The notes: a model not told the origin generated them from the sequence alone. A stretch of 34,602 nt of DNA from Gammaproteobacteria bacterium (GCA_030429665.1 JAUIEZ010000044.1:1-34602); one strand, 5' to 3'; positions 8,387-16,415 are shown, counted from the stretch's first letter. Translations and numbers: made by a program.

Positions 8387-9170
8387 GGCCCTGCCCCAGG
8401 TAAAGCTCCTGCACCTGCGGGTCGCTTTCGATTTCAGCAGGCGTTCCTTCCTTGAAGATACGCCCGTTGTGCATCATGGTGACGCGTTCGGCCACGCGCA
8501 GCGCCACGTCCATGTCATGCTCGATGATGATGTAGCTCATGTGCTCGGGCAGCGACTGCAGGATCGCGACGAGGTCCGAACGCTCGGTGGGCGAAAGGCC
8601 CGCGGCGGGCTCGTCGAACAGGATCAGCCGGGGCGCGCCGACGAGCGCCAGCGCGATCTCCAGCTGGCGCTGCTGGCCGTAGCTCAGGTTGGCCACCGGC
8701 GCGTCGCGCACGTCGTCCAGGTGCACCGCGCCGAGCAACGTTTCGGCGGACGCCATGGCGCCGTCGTCGCGTTTCGGACGCCGCAGGGAAAATCGACCGC
8801 GGCTGACGCCGCGACAGGCCAGATAGATGTTGTCGATGACCGTCAGTCCGTTGAACAACAGCGAGATCTGGTACGTGCGCCGCAGACCGCGACGGACCCG
8901 CTCGTGGGCGGGCAGGTCCGTCACGTCCTCGCCGAACAGGCGCACGCGTCCCGTGGTCGGGGGAAAATCACCCGTGATGGCATTGAACAGCGTGGTTTTG
9001 CCGGCGCCGTTCGATCCCAGTACCGCGCGCCGCTCACCGGCCTCGACGGCCAGGTTGATGTCCGCCAGGGCCACGAGCGCGCCGAAATGGCGGCTCACGG
9101 CCTCGAGTTCCAGGGCGTAGCGCCCGGCACTCTGCAGGTGGGACAGCGCGTCGGTACGGGACAGGGCCAT
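8379..9170 (-). CDS. livG: Liv-type ABC transporter ATP-binding protein LivG
   Basis: A 263-residue cytoplasmic ATPase of the branched-chain amino acid type (HAAT family). Walker A is GSNGAGKTT (52-60), the LivG-specific RRTYQISLLFNGLTV follows, the signature is LSYGQQRQLE, Walker B is LILFDEPAAGLS, and the switch region reads IIIEHDMDVAL with its His. It would pair with the LivF half of the fusion whose start it overlaps by 8 bp. It begins 7 bp after the binding-protein stop. Substrate is not predictable from the ATPase; HAAT systems carry amino acids, urea, amides or aromatic acids. Confidence 0.93.
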   Translation of the reverse strand: MALSRTDALSHLQSAGRYALELEAVSRHFGALVALADINLAVEAGERRAVLGSNGAGKTTLFNAITGDFPPTTGRVRLFGEDVTDLPAHERVRRGLRRTYQISLLFNGLTVIDNIYLACRGVSRGRFSLRRPKRDDGAMASAETLLGAVHLDDVRDAPVANLSYGQQRQLEIALALVGAPRLILFDEPAAGLSPTERSDLVAILQSLPEHMSYIIIEHDMDVALRVAERVTMMHNGRIFKEGTPAEIESDPQVQELYLGQGHG

Positions 9171-9177
9171 CAGCCGC

Positions 9178-10425
9178 TTACTCGCAGGAGGGGTTCTCGC
9201 GACCCACCTGGCCGTACTCGAGGAACTCCTCGTAGGACAGGCCCAGCGTCTGACTGACTTGCGGCGTCACGCTGATGGTCTTGTTGACGAGATTGCCGTC
9301 GGGACCCGCCACGACCTCGGTGAGGAAGATGTCGGCGATGGCATTGCGACGCGGATCGAGACTGACCTTGCCGGTGGGCGTGTCGAATTCCAGGTTCGAG
9401 AGCGCCTCGCGCAGCTTTGCGCCGCCATCGGACAGATCGCCGCCGACCTCCTCGAGACCCAGCAGCGCGGCCTTGGTGTTGATGTAGTAGGCGTGGGCGA
9501 ACAGCGACGGGGACGGGAAGCCGTCCGGGAACTGCTCCTTGTACGCGGCGACGAACTCGTTCCACGCCGAGTTGTCCCAGGTGTCCGAGATCGGTCCTGC
9601 CGACGGCGTGCCGATGACGAAGTCACGGGTGCGTCCCTTCGAGCCGAGCACGCTCTGGTCCACGGTGATGGAGCCGCCGACCAGGGGAAGCTGGCCGCCG
9701 GCCTGCTCGTACTGGGTGAGGAAGTTCACCGCGTCGGCGCCGCCCAGCGCGACGTAGATGGCGTCGACGTCATCGGGCAGCGCGGCGATCACCGAGGAAT
9801 AGTCCTTGTTGCCGATCGGCACCCAGAAGCGCGCGTCGACCGGGGCCTCGCCGCCCAGGCGGCAAAACGGCTCGAGGAAACCGAACACCTGGGTATACGG
9901 GAACGAGTAGTCCTCGGCGAGGACGGCGACCTTGCGATAGCCCTTCTCGTTGTAGACATACTCGCCCAGACCGGCCATCCACTGGGCGCCGTCGGTGCTG
10001 AAGCGGAAGAAGTTCTCCGCCGGCTCGCGCAGCGTGGTGTCCTGGGCAGCGGAGGAGCCGTTCAGGAAAGTGACGTTCGGCTGCGTCTTGGCGTAGTCCT
10101 TGACCGCCAGGCCTTCGGAGCCCGACAGTGGCCCGATCAGCACCTGCACACCGTCCTGCTCGACCAGCTTGCGAGCTGCGCGGACCGCGCTGTCCGGCGA
10201 AGCGTCGGACGAGCCCGTAACGAGCTCGATCTGCTTGCCGCCGGCCATGTTGTCAAACTCGGCCAGCGCCATCTTCACGCCGCGCATGCCGTCCTCGCCG
10301 AGCACGGTAAAAGCACCCTCGAGGGTCGCCAGCCCGCCCATCTTGATCGTGTCCTGGGCCGCGGCGGTGCCGCCCAGCGACACCAGCGCGGCGGCCAGTA
10401 TCGTTTTCTTAACAGTTCCCAGCAT
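9178..10425 (-). CDS. Liv-type periplasmic substrate-binding protein
   Basis: A 415-residue type-I periplasmic binding protein (peripla_BP_6-like). A Sec signal peptide occupies residues 1-23 with a likely cleavage TAAA/Q. The mature start DTIKMGGLATLEGAFTVLGEDGMRGVKMA is the usual first lobe of this family, and later IGPLSGSEGLAVKDY and VAVLAEDYSFPYTQVFGF mark the ligand cleft. The ATG at 10425 has a strong Shine-Dalgarno GAGGAGGT seven bases upstream, fitting the high expression such proteins need. It lies between livM and livG instead of at an operon end. The captured ligand is unknown; the downstream FAH, QOR and hydrolase genes favour an organic or aromatic acid over a plain amino acid. 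Confidence 0.92.
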   Translation of the reverse strand: MLGTVKKTILAAALVSLGGTAAAQDTIKMGGLATLEGAFTVLGEDGMRGVKMALAEFDNMAGGKQIELVTGSSDASPDSAVRAARKLVEQDGVQVLIGPLSGSEGLAVKDYAKTQPNVTFLNGSSAAQDTTLREPAENFFRFSTDGAQWMAGLGEYVYNEKGYRKVAVLAEDYSFPYTQVFGFLEPFCRLGGEAPVDARFWVPIGNKDYSSVIAALPDDVDAIYVALGGADAVNFLTQYEQAGGQLPLVGGSITVDQSVLGSKGRTRDFVIGTPSAGPISDTWDNSAWNEFVAAYKEQFPDGFPSPSLFAHAYYINTKAALLGLEEVGGDLSDGGAKLREALSNLEFDTPTGKVSLDPRRNAIADIFLTEVVAGPDGNLVNKTISVTPQVSQTLGLSYEEFLEYGQVGRENPSCE

Positions 10426-10447
10426 GTCGTAACCTCCTCAGTAGCAT

Positions 10448-11518
10448 CTACGGGTTGTCGAACGATCCGGATGGAGTCGTGTCGATTCGTTTTGCGCGGG
10501 TCGCTTCGAGCCGCGCGTTTCTCTGGAGCCGGATCCGATCGCGGAACCGGTTCCACAGTCCCAGGAGTCCATCGGGCGAAAACAGCACGACCAGCAGGAA
10601 GGCCAGCCCGATGACGGTGTTGAAGCGCTCCCGATCGATCAGGTCGATGGCGAAGTTTTCCAGCAGCACGAAGCCGATGGCGCCGAGAAACGGGCCGAGC
10701 GGGTGCCGCATGCCGCCGACCACGGCGATCACCAGGATGTCGATGACCACGTCGACCCCGACCGATCCGGGGGAAATGCGACCGTTGAACCAGACCATGA
10801 GCACGCCCGCGGTGCCGGCGATGATGCCGGAGAGGAAATAGGCCGCGATGCGATGCAGGGTAACGTTGTAGCCGAGCGCCCGCATGCGCCGGGGATTGTC
10901 CCGGATCGCCTGCAGCGAAAGGCCGAAGGTGGAACGCGACGCGTAGAACACCGCCAGCAGGAAACCGGCGGCGACCGCGAGCGACAGGTAGTAAAACGGC
11001 ACCGGATCTCGCCAGTAGATCCCGAACAAGGTCGGCGGGACCACGCCGGCGAATCCGGTGAAACCGTTGAACACAGTATAGTTCTGGCGCACGAAGTAGA
11101 AAAACGCCACCGCGATCGCCAGCGTGATCATGATCGTGTAGATACCTTCGGTGCGAACCGAGATCGCGCCGATGAAGGCACTGAACAGCGCCGCGGCACC
11201 GATGGAGACGATCACCGTCAACCACCACGGCCAACCCAGTCCCATGACGCCGACGCTGTTCTCGCCGAGGATGGCCATGAGGTAGCCGGCCAAACCCGCG
11301 ACGGTGAGTTGCGCCAGACTCACCATGCCGCCGTAGCCGGCCAGCATCATCAGCGACAGCGCGATGGTCCCCAGGATGAGCGCGTACGCGCCGATCTGGA
11401 AAGTGAAGAAATCCGATGTGAAGCTCGGGTACGCCACCAGGAACACGGCCGTGATCACCAGCGCCGGATGGAGCTCGGCGATGGAAACGTTTCCCGAGAA
11501 AAACCGCCTGGAATCCAC
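10448..11518 (-). CDS. livM: Liv-type ABC transporter permease LivM
   Basis: A 356-residue inner-membrane permease of the LivM family with about nine or ten hydrophobic spans. The family cytoplasmic-loop signature RSTFGLSLQAIRDNPRRMRALGYN (shown here as positions 10868-10939) and the C-terminal GGMRHPLGPFLGA block are evident. The start is GTG at 11518, with GGAGGT about ten bases upstream and the preceding livH stop only 3 bp away. It forms the translocation pore with LivH. The C-terminal tail is basic and polar (RLQRNARLEATRAKR), longer than in many relatives. Confidence 0.92.
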   Translation of the reverse strand: MDSRRFFSGNVSIAELHPALVITAVFLVAYPSFTSDFFTFQIGAYALILGTIALSLMMLAGYGGMVSLAQLTVAGLAGYLMAILGENSVGVMGLGWPWWLTVIVSIGAAALFSAFIGAISVRTEGIYTIMITLAIAVAFFYFVRQNYTVFNGFTGFAGVVPPTLFGIYWRDPVPFYYLSLAVAAGFLLAVFYASRSTFGLSLQAIRDNPRRMRALGYNVTLHRIAAYFLSGIIAGTAGVLMVWFNGRISPGSVGVDVVIDILVIAVVGGMRHPLGPFLGAIGFVLLENFAIDLIDRERFNTVIGLAFLLVVLFSPDGLLGLWNRFRDRIRLQRNARLEATRAKRIDTTPSGSFDNP

Positions 11519-11521
11519 AGT

Positions 11522-12532
11522 CTATCGACCTCCCATCAGACCCTGCGGGCGCAGCGCCAGCACCATGACCATGATCAGGAACGTCAGCACGACGCCGTAA
11601 GTGGGGAAGTAGGCGAGCCCGAACTGCTCGGCGAGCCCGATCAGCACCGCGCCGATGGCGGCGCCGGTCACCGAGCCGAGACCGCCGACGATGACCACGA
11701 TCAGCGACGCCAACAGGTAGCGAACGTCCTCGCCGGGGGCAATGGACAACGCGGTGCCGCCGATAACCCCGGCGAACCCCGCGAGACCGGCGCCGATCCC
11801 GAACACCAGCGCGAACACCAGTTGCACGTTCACGCCCGAGGCGGCCAGCATCTCGCGGTCGTTGACGCCGGCGCGAATCATCATGCCGATACGGGTGCGA
11901 TTGAGAAACAGCCACAGGCCGATACCCACGGCCACCGCCACGCCTAGCACGGCGAGCCGGTAAATCGGATAGACGATGTACACCGCGTCGCCATTGGACC
12001 GGATCACCGATACGACCGGCAGCCGGGCGGCGCCGAACAGCCACTCGGGCGGCTGGAACTGGTACGTCGTGCCGGTCCAGACCGCGAGCATCAGGTCGGC
12101 GGCGATGATGGAGATGGCGATGGTCACCAGCGTCTGTCGCAGGTCGTCGCCCTCCATGCGGCGGAATACCAGCACCTGCATGAGCACGCCGCTGAAGGCG
12201 ATGGCGAAGAACGCCACCGCCAGTCCCAGGAACCAGCTGCCGCTGGCCTCGGCCACCTCGTAGCCGATATAGGCGCCGAGGAGGTACATGGACCCGTGAG
12301 CGAGGTTGACATTGCGCATCAACCCGAAAATCAACGTGAAGCCGCTGGCGACGAGAAAGTACAGTCCGCCAAGGGTAAGGCCGTTGAGCAGTGTGTTGAC
12401 GAACGTCTTCTTGCGGCCCATGACGTCGGTGAGCCATTCGGGCCACACGGCGAAAATCAACCACAGGAACACGGCAACGGCGAGCAGGATGACGATCGCC
12501 CAGAACGTGTGACGTTCGATGAACTGTCTCAT
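11522..12532 (-). CDS. livH: Liv-type ABC transporter permease LivH
   Basis: A permease of the LivH family, first gene of the long minus-strand operon. Typical blocks are NTLLNGLTLGGLYFLVASGFTLIFGLMR, NLAHGSMYLLGAYIGY (positions 12243-12325) and the late GGLGSVTGAAIGAVLIGLAEQ. About eight membrane spans are visible. The ATG at 12532 gives 336 residues and has GGAG eleven bases upstream. A longer start at 12586 would add 18 residues (MSALPAGAFRH...) and has GGAGGAG about 16 bases away, which is too far to be ideal. It partners LivM. No substrate-specific residue can be read. Confidence 0.9.
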   Translation of the reverse strand: MRQFIERHTFWAIVILLAVAVFLWLIFAVWPEWLTDVMGRKKTFVNTLLNGLTLGGLYFLVASGFTLIFGLMRNVNLAHGSMYLLGAYIGYEVAEASGSWFLGLAVAFFAIAFSGVLMQVLVFRRMEGDDLRQTLVTIAISIIAADLMLAVWTGTTYQFQPPEWLFGAARLPVVSVIRSNGDAVYIVYPIYRLAVLGVAVAVGIGLWLFLNRTRIGMMIRAGVNDREMLAASGVNVQLVFALVFGIGAGLAGFAGVIGGTALSIAPGEDVRYLLASLIVVIVGGLGSVTGAAIGAVLIGLAEQFGLAYFPTYGVVLTFLIMVMVLALRPQGLMGGR

Positions 12533-12613
12533 GCGCCGGGCCGCTCCGGCCGGATGGCGGAACGCACCTGCCGGTAGCGCTGACATCGCTCTGACAAACG
12601 GTCTCCTCCAATG

Positions 12614-12640
12614 GTTCGTCCCGACGAACTGAATCGGGAC
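12614..12640 (-). promoter_or_regulatory. Overlapping alternative inverted repeats in the liv operon leader
   Basis: Two perfect inverted repeats share sequence. One is GTCCCGA-N9-TCGGGAC (12618-12640). The other is GTTCGT-N4-ACGAAC (12614-12629). They lie just upstream of the GGAGGAG in front of livH. As DNA this may be an operator; as leader RNA the two hairpins are mutually exclusive. Function is not shown by sequence alone. Confidence 0.45.
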
Positions 12641-12974
12641 TCGCGTCGATCTATGCTATTTTCTTGATTGACGACACGCGACCGCCCCATGGGCGCGGTC
12701 ATCGATGCCGTAGCGACGGCGAAAATCCTACTCCGACCCGCACAGGCCCGCAACCGGCCGCATTTGACAATTCGGGTAAAATTGAGTAATTCCTACGATT
12801 TCAGTGACGTTCATCGACAAAAGCCGACAGTCAAGTCGCCGCGCGCCGGGGCGCCGCCCTGCGGAATCGAACGACTTTCAGATCGACATCGGTGTTCGAC
12901 GACATTCGGTCGCCGAAGGCTTCCTGCAGCCAACTGATCCAATACTGAGCCATTGATGTACAATCACGGTACCC

Positions 12975-12995
12975 GGTTACTATTTGGTTTACTAA
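12975..12995 (+). promoter_or_regulatory. Candidate GntR/FadR-type operator upstream of gntR
   Basis: TTGGTTTACTAA (12984-12995) is an imperfect palindrome of the GT-N-AC type bound by FadR-subfamily regulators. A similar GGTTACTA copy sits directly upstream (12975-12982). It is about 50 bp before the gntR start and within the shared intergenic region, so autoregulation and control of the divergent liv operon are both plausible. The match is by eye only. Confidence 0.35.
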
Positions 12996-13042
12996 GCCGA
13001 TACGACCACGGCGGTCGGCGTCACCCGAGGGACACCGGTCTT

Positions 13043-13762
13043 ATGGCAATACAGTCGTCCGATCAGCAGGTAATTGGCGTGCGCGAACGCGCGCGGAGGC
13101 AAGGGGAGCGCATACGCGCCCACATTCGTGAACGTATTGATTCCGGCGCGTGGGGCCCGGGGCACAAGCTGCCGACGGACCGTGAGTTGGCGCGCGACTT
13201 CGGCATCGCTCGAAACACCGTGCGCCGGACACTGGAGCGCCTGGAACACGAGCGGCTCATCGTTCGCCAGGTCGGGCGCGGCAGCTTCGTCGCAACCGCC
13301 GAACCGGCGCCCCGTAACCCGGCCAACGATAGCCGGCCGGACGCCAGTCCCGCGGACGTCATGGAATTGCGACTGCTCGTGGAGCCGCAGATGGCGGAAC
13401 TCATCGTGCTTCGGGCAACCGCACGAGACATGGACGCGCTCGACGAGTGCGTCCGCAAGAGCGAACTGGCCCGTTCGTACCACGACTACGAGAGATGGGA
13501 CGAGGCGCTTCACCGGACGCTCGCAATTTGCACCAAGAACAACGGTCTGATCGCCTTGATGGACACAATCAATGCCCAGCGCAATCAGCCGGACTGGATC
13601 AACCTGAAGAAGCGGACGCTTACGCAGACCGTGCGCCGAACCTACCAGGAACAACACCGCGCCATCGTCGCCGCCGTCAAGAAGCGCGACAAGGACAAGA
13701 CCCGGGAGGCCATCCGCATCCACCTGGCCGAGGTGCGGCAAAACCTGCTGGGAGAGCACTGA
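13043..13762 (+). CDS. GntR-family transcriptional regulator, FadR/FCD subfamily
   Basis: A 239-residue regulator. Residues 20-85 form the GntR winged helix (LPTDRELARDFGIARNTVRRTLERL as positions 13169-13243, then the wing GRGSFVA). Residues 104-235 are an FCD ligand domain. The FCD metal set is intact: Asp153 and His157 (WDEALH), His205 (EQHRA) and His227 (IRIHLAE). The ATG at 13043 has GAGGGA about ten bases upstream. It is divergent from the liv operon and 20 bp before a TIM-barrel-related gene on its own strand, so it most likely controls one or both. FCD regulators usually sense carboxylic acids, which fits an organic-acid pathway, but the effector is unknown. Confidence 0.92.
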   Translation: MAIQSSDQQVIGVRERARRQGERIRAHIRERIDSGAWGPGHKLPTDRELARDFGIARNTVRRTLERLEHERLIVRQVGRGSFVATAEPAPRNPANDSRPDASPADVMELRLLVEPQMAELIVLRATARDMDALDECVRKSELARSYHDYERWDEALHRTLAICTKNNGLIALMDTINAQRNQPDWINLKKRTLTQTVRRTYQEQHRAIVAAVKKRDKDKTREAIRIHLAEVRQNLLGEH

Positions 13763-13782
13763 GCGGTGGCGGGTCGGAACGG

Positions 13783-14490
13783 GTGACCGCTTCCGCGCAG
13801 CCCACCCGCCCGGAACGCCTGACGTGGCGAGTCGTTCTGCGCGCCGGTAACCGCGCCTCGCCCGCCCTGCCCCGCAGAATACTCACCCGCGCCGGCGTTT
13901 TTCGCCACGAGAACATGCCCGACGAGCTCGCCGTGCTGTTGCCGGCGGGCGCCGGGCCGTCGTCGATGGTCGAGGATTGCATCGCCCACCCGGGCGACGC
14001 GACGACAGCCGTGCTGGGACTGTTCCTCGCCTCCCCCCTGCTCAACGTCGATATCGAGGCGCGCCGCCTGGCTCGCGCCGGTGTTCGGTGGATCGCCAAT
14101 CTTCCCAGCGTCTGCCAGCAGGACGCCGAGTTTTGCCGGCAATTGGTCGACGTGGGACTGGATATCCGGCGCGAATTCGACAACCTGGCGCGGTTTCGCG
14201 AGAACGGTTTCTCGGTCGCCGCCGTCGTCAACGATGCCGAGCAAGCCCGCGCCGCCACGCGGCTGGATCCGGGCGCGCTCATCGTCATGCCGCGCGTCGC
14301 CGATTTCGCGGCAGGATTCCCTTCCCTGCGACAGCGCGCCAGCGCGGTCCAGTCTGTTTACGACGGCATTCGCGACAGCGGTTTCGACGGTATGATTCTC
14401 AGCCTCGGCGAAACGCGCGAAGCCGCCAGCGAAGGTCTTTGGCCGCCGCGCGCCGACGGCCTGTTGTGCCGGCCCGTACGCCTCACTTGA
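13783..14490 (+). CDS. Short diverged TIM-barrel (PEP hydrolase family-like) protein
   Basis: A roughly 235-residue protein weakly resembling the TIM-barrel family of the liv operon. Corresponding stretches are LARAGVRWIANLPSV against [15 protein letters not shown], and FRENGFSVAAVVNDAEQARAA against the family's [18 protein letters not shown]. It lacks the family's [10 protein letters not shown] and GASSMERLP phosphate-loop-like blocks, so it may bind a ligand without catalysis. The GTG at 13783 is used because no earlier in-frame ATG lies outside gntR; an ATG at 13915 is the alternative. It follows gntR by 20 bp, suggesting co-transcription and possibly a sensing or accessory role. Assignment rests on eye alignment. 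Confidence 0.65.
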   Translation: MTASAQPTRPERLTWRVVLRAGNRASPALPRRILTRAGVFRHENMPDELAVLLPAGAGPSSMVEDCIAHPGDATTAVLGLFLASPLLNVDIEARRLARAGVRWIANLPSVCQQDAEFCRQLVDVGLDIRREFDNLARFRENGFSVAAVVNDAEQARAATRLDPGALIVMPRVADFAAGFPSLRQRASAVQSVYDGIRDSGFDGMILSLGETREAASEGLWPPRADGLLCRPVRLT

Positions 14491-14578
14491 CCGGCCGCCG
14501 GGTCTCCCTTTTCCCGTTTCCAGACTCGGCGCAAGCATCGCGCGCGCCCGATGGTCGCGAGAAAAGCGCTACCGGCGG

Positions 14579-16366
14579 CTAGCCCGACAACCCGTATTTG
14601 CGAATCTTGTTGTACAACGTCTTGCGCGTCACGCCCAGCGCGGCCGCCGTGCGCGTGCGATTGAACCCGTTGCGCCACAGCGCATCGACGATCAGGTCTT
14701 TCTCCGATCGATGCTCCGTCGCTCGCGGCACGGCGCGTTCGAGCAAACCGGCGACTTCGTCGGCCTGGATCGGCTCGCCCGAGACACGCCCGGCCAGCGC
14801 TCCCAGCACCGAGCGCAGTTCCTCGTGGTTGCCCGGCCAGCGATGCGCGCGCAGCGCCTTCATGGCATCCGATGAAAACGCATCCACGACCTTCGATGAA
14901 CCCAGGGACGTTCGCGCAACACGCTCCAGGAGCAGGTCGAGATCATCGATTCGCTCGCGAACCGGCGGCAGCCGCAGCGTCCAGCCCGCGAAGTAACGCA
15001 CCAGTTCATCGTCGAGCCCGATGGCGCGCAAGTCGTCGACCTCGCGTGCAGAGAGCACCGGCACCCGGCAACACAGGACGACCCGCGGAGCGACGTCGGC
15101 GCTTCGGCGTGTCCCGGTTACGCGAAAGGATCCCTCGCGAATGGCGCGAAGAAGGCGCGCCTGGGTACCCGCAGGCAGGCGGTGCGGCGCATCGACCACG
15201 ACGACGCCGAGATCCGCGTCCGCCAGCGCCGGTCGTTGAGCGTCGGAGGATTCGCGGTGACCGAACAGGATGCCGCGAGCCCGGGCCGGGTACTCCTCTG
15301 CCTCGACGTCGACGTGTACACGCGTCGCCGGCCGGCCTGACGTCCCGTTCCGGACCAGTGCTTCCAACGTCGGTATGATGTCGGAGCCGGTTTCGGCAAC
15401 CACCATCACCGGCGCCGACGAGGCCGCAAGCGTCCGCAATCGTCGCAGGTAGTCACGCAGGGCCGGGCCGCGGCCCACGAATCCGAAACGGCGCGACCAG
15501 TCGAGGAGCTGGCTGTCATCGGCGTCGAGGTCGGCGTGCCGGGTGCCGGCGCGACGAAAACGGTCGATCTGATCGGCCACCGAGTTTTCCAGCGGAATGC
15601 GCTCGATGGTGGACCCGCCAACGTAACCGTCGATCGGCGCAAGGGACGCGACCCGCGCGAGATCCTCCGGGGTGGCGATCGGCCCGCCCTCCAGCAGGAA
15701 GCGCGTGGAAGGACAGATGCGCTTGATGAGGCGGCCGATCTCCCGCGCCACCGTGGCCACCTCCTCGATGCTCGCCCGCCGCCGGTGACCAAGCGATCCG
15801 CCCACGTTCCAGCCGAGGTTGAGGCAGACGAGGTCGATGCCCGCGTCCGCGGCCAGGCGCGCCTGGGTACGCGTGGCGCAGTAAAACATGGTCGTCAATC
15901 CCAGGTCCTGCACCGCGCGAAGCTGGGCGACTTCCTGCTCGATACCGCGGCCGGCACGGGAGAGAATTTGCTGCATCGGCCGTGAATAATGCATGCAGCT
16001 GGGAAAGTTCACGGCGCCGGCGAATCCCGCGTCTCGCACCGCGGCGGCGCGGGCCGCCGCGTCGAAGGGCTCGCCCCAGACATTGACCCCAACGAGTACT
16101 GGAACGGTACATTGCGCGAGGACTTCCCCGCGCGCGAACGACTCCGTCAGCGAAGCGGCGTCGAACAGTGGGAGCATGCAGGCGATCGACGGCGCGCCCA
16201 TGCTGCGAAAGCGACCCGCGTTGAGGGCGAGCAGGAAGTCGGCGCCGCCGCGCTCCGCCGCGAGCGCGGTAATACCCGAACCGATGGCGGCGCCGACCAG
16301 GAACGAGCCCGGGGCGATGCGCCGCCCCGCCTCCGCGGCGGAATTCATGAACGAATCGATACCCAT
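14579..16366 (-). CDS. TIM-barrel sensor - degenerate sigma54-type AAA - Fis HTH regulator
   Basis: A 595-residue regulator. Residues 1-285 are a full PEP-hydrolase-family TIM barrel (ALNAGRFRSMG, GFAGAVNFPS, LNLGWNVGGSLGH, LLEGGPIATPEDLA, GYVGGSTIERIPLE). Residues about 300-545 resemble a sigma54-activator AAA domain, still showing ILFGH (366-370), LLRAIREGSF and WPGNHEELRSV. Residues 555-595 are a Fis-type HTH (RTRTAAALGVTRKTLYNKIRK as positions 14591-14653). Key AAA parts are lost: the Walker A region reads VAETGSDI without Lys, the GAFTGA loop is missing, and Walker B reads VVVDAPH instead of DE. It therefore probably cannot hydrolyse ATP or remodel sigma54 holoenzyme. It is divergent from the dctPQM transporter, its likely target. 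Confidence 0.9.
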   Translation of the reverse strand: MGIDSFMNSAAEAGRRIAPGSFLVGAAIGSGITALAAERGGADFLLALNAGRFRSMGAPSIACMLPLFDAASLTESFARGEVLAQCTVPVLVGVNVWGEPFDAAARAAAVRDAGFAGAVNFPSCMHYSRPMQQILSRAGRGIEQEVAQLRAVQDLGLTTMFYCATRTQARLAADAGIDLVCLNLGWNVGGSLGHRRRASIEEVATVAREIGRLIKRICPSTRFLLEGGPIATPEDLARVASLAPIDGYVGGSTIERIPLENSVADQIDRFRRAGTRHADLDADDSQLLDWSRRFGFVGRGPALRDYLRRLRTLAASSAPVMVVAETGSDIIPTLEALVRNGTSGRPATRVHVDVEAEEYPARARGILFGHRESSDAQRPALADADLGVVVVDAPHRLPAGTQARLLRAIREGSFRVTGTRRSADVAPRVVLCCRVPVLSAREVDDLRAIGLDDELVRYFAGWTLRLPPVRERIDDLDLLLERVARTSLGSSKVVDAFSSDAMKALRAHRWPGNHEELRSVLGALAGRVSGEPIQADEVAGLLERAVPRATEHRSEKDLIVDALWRNGFNRTRTAAALGVTRKTLYNKIRKYGLSG

Positions 16367-16415
16367 TGACGCATCGTCGGCAACATACCGTAAACTGTCC
16401 GAACCACCAATACCG

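Larger units (their letters stand above)
12533..13042. other. 510-bp divergent intergenic region between livH and gntR
   Basis: No convincing gene lies here. It is less GC-rich than its surroundings. It must hold the promoter of the liv operon (leftward) and probably that of gntR (rightward). It contains two overlapping inverted repeats near the livH side (12614-12640), an isolated TTGACA at 12764-12769 without a good -10 partner, and a palindromic GntR-like site plus a near-direct repeat close to gntR (12975-12995). Confidence 0.6.

Noticed and set aside
9178..12532. Calling the importer a branched-chain amino acid transporter
   Set aside because: The Liv family carries many substrates, and the downstream genes argue for an organic or aromatic compound; only the family was assigned.
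12764..12792. TTGACA at 12764-12769 as a sigma70 -35 for gntR
   Set aside because: At 16-18 bp spacing only TAATTC-like sequence is found, matching the -10 consensus poorly.
12668..12937. An 89-codon plus-strand reading frame in the livH-gntR gap
   Set aside because: No Shine-Dalgarno, basic low-complexity translation, no recognisable domain, and it covers the inverted repeats and operator candidates; better read as regulatory DNA.
14491..14578. Terminator between the convergent TIM-like gene and the TIM-AAA-Fis gene
   Set aside because: Only a bulged GC stem and a long-range complement were found; neither is convincing without folding software.
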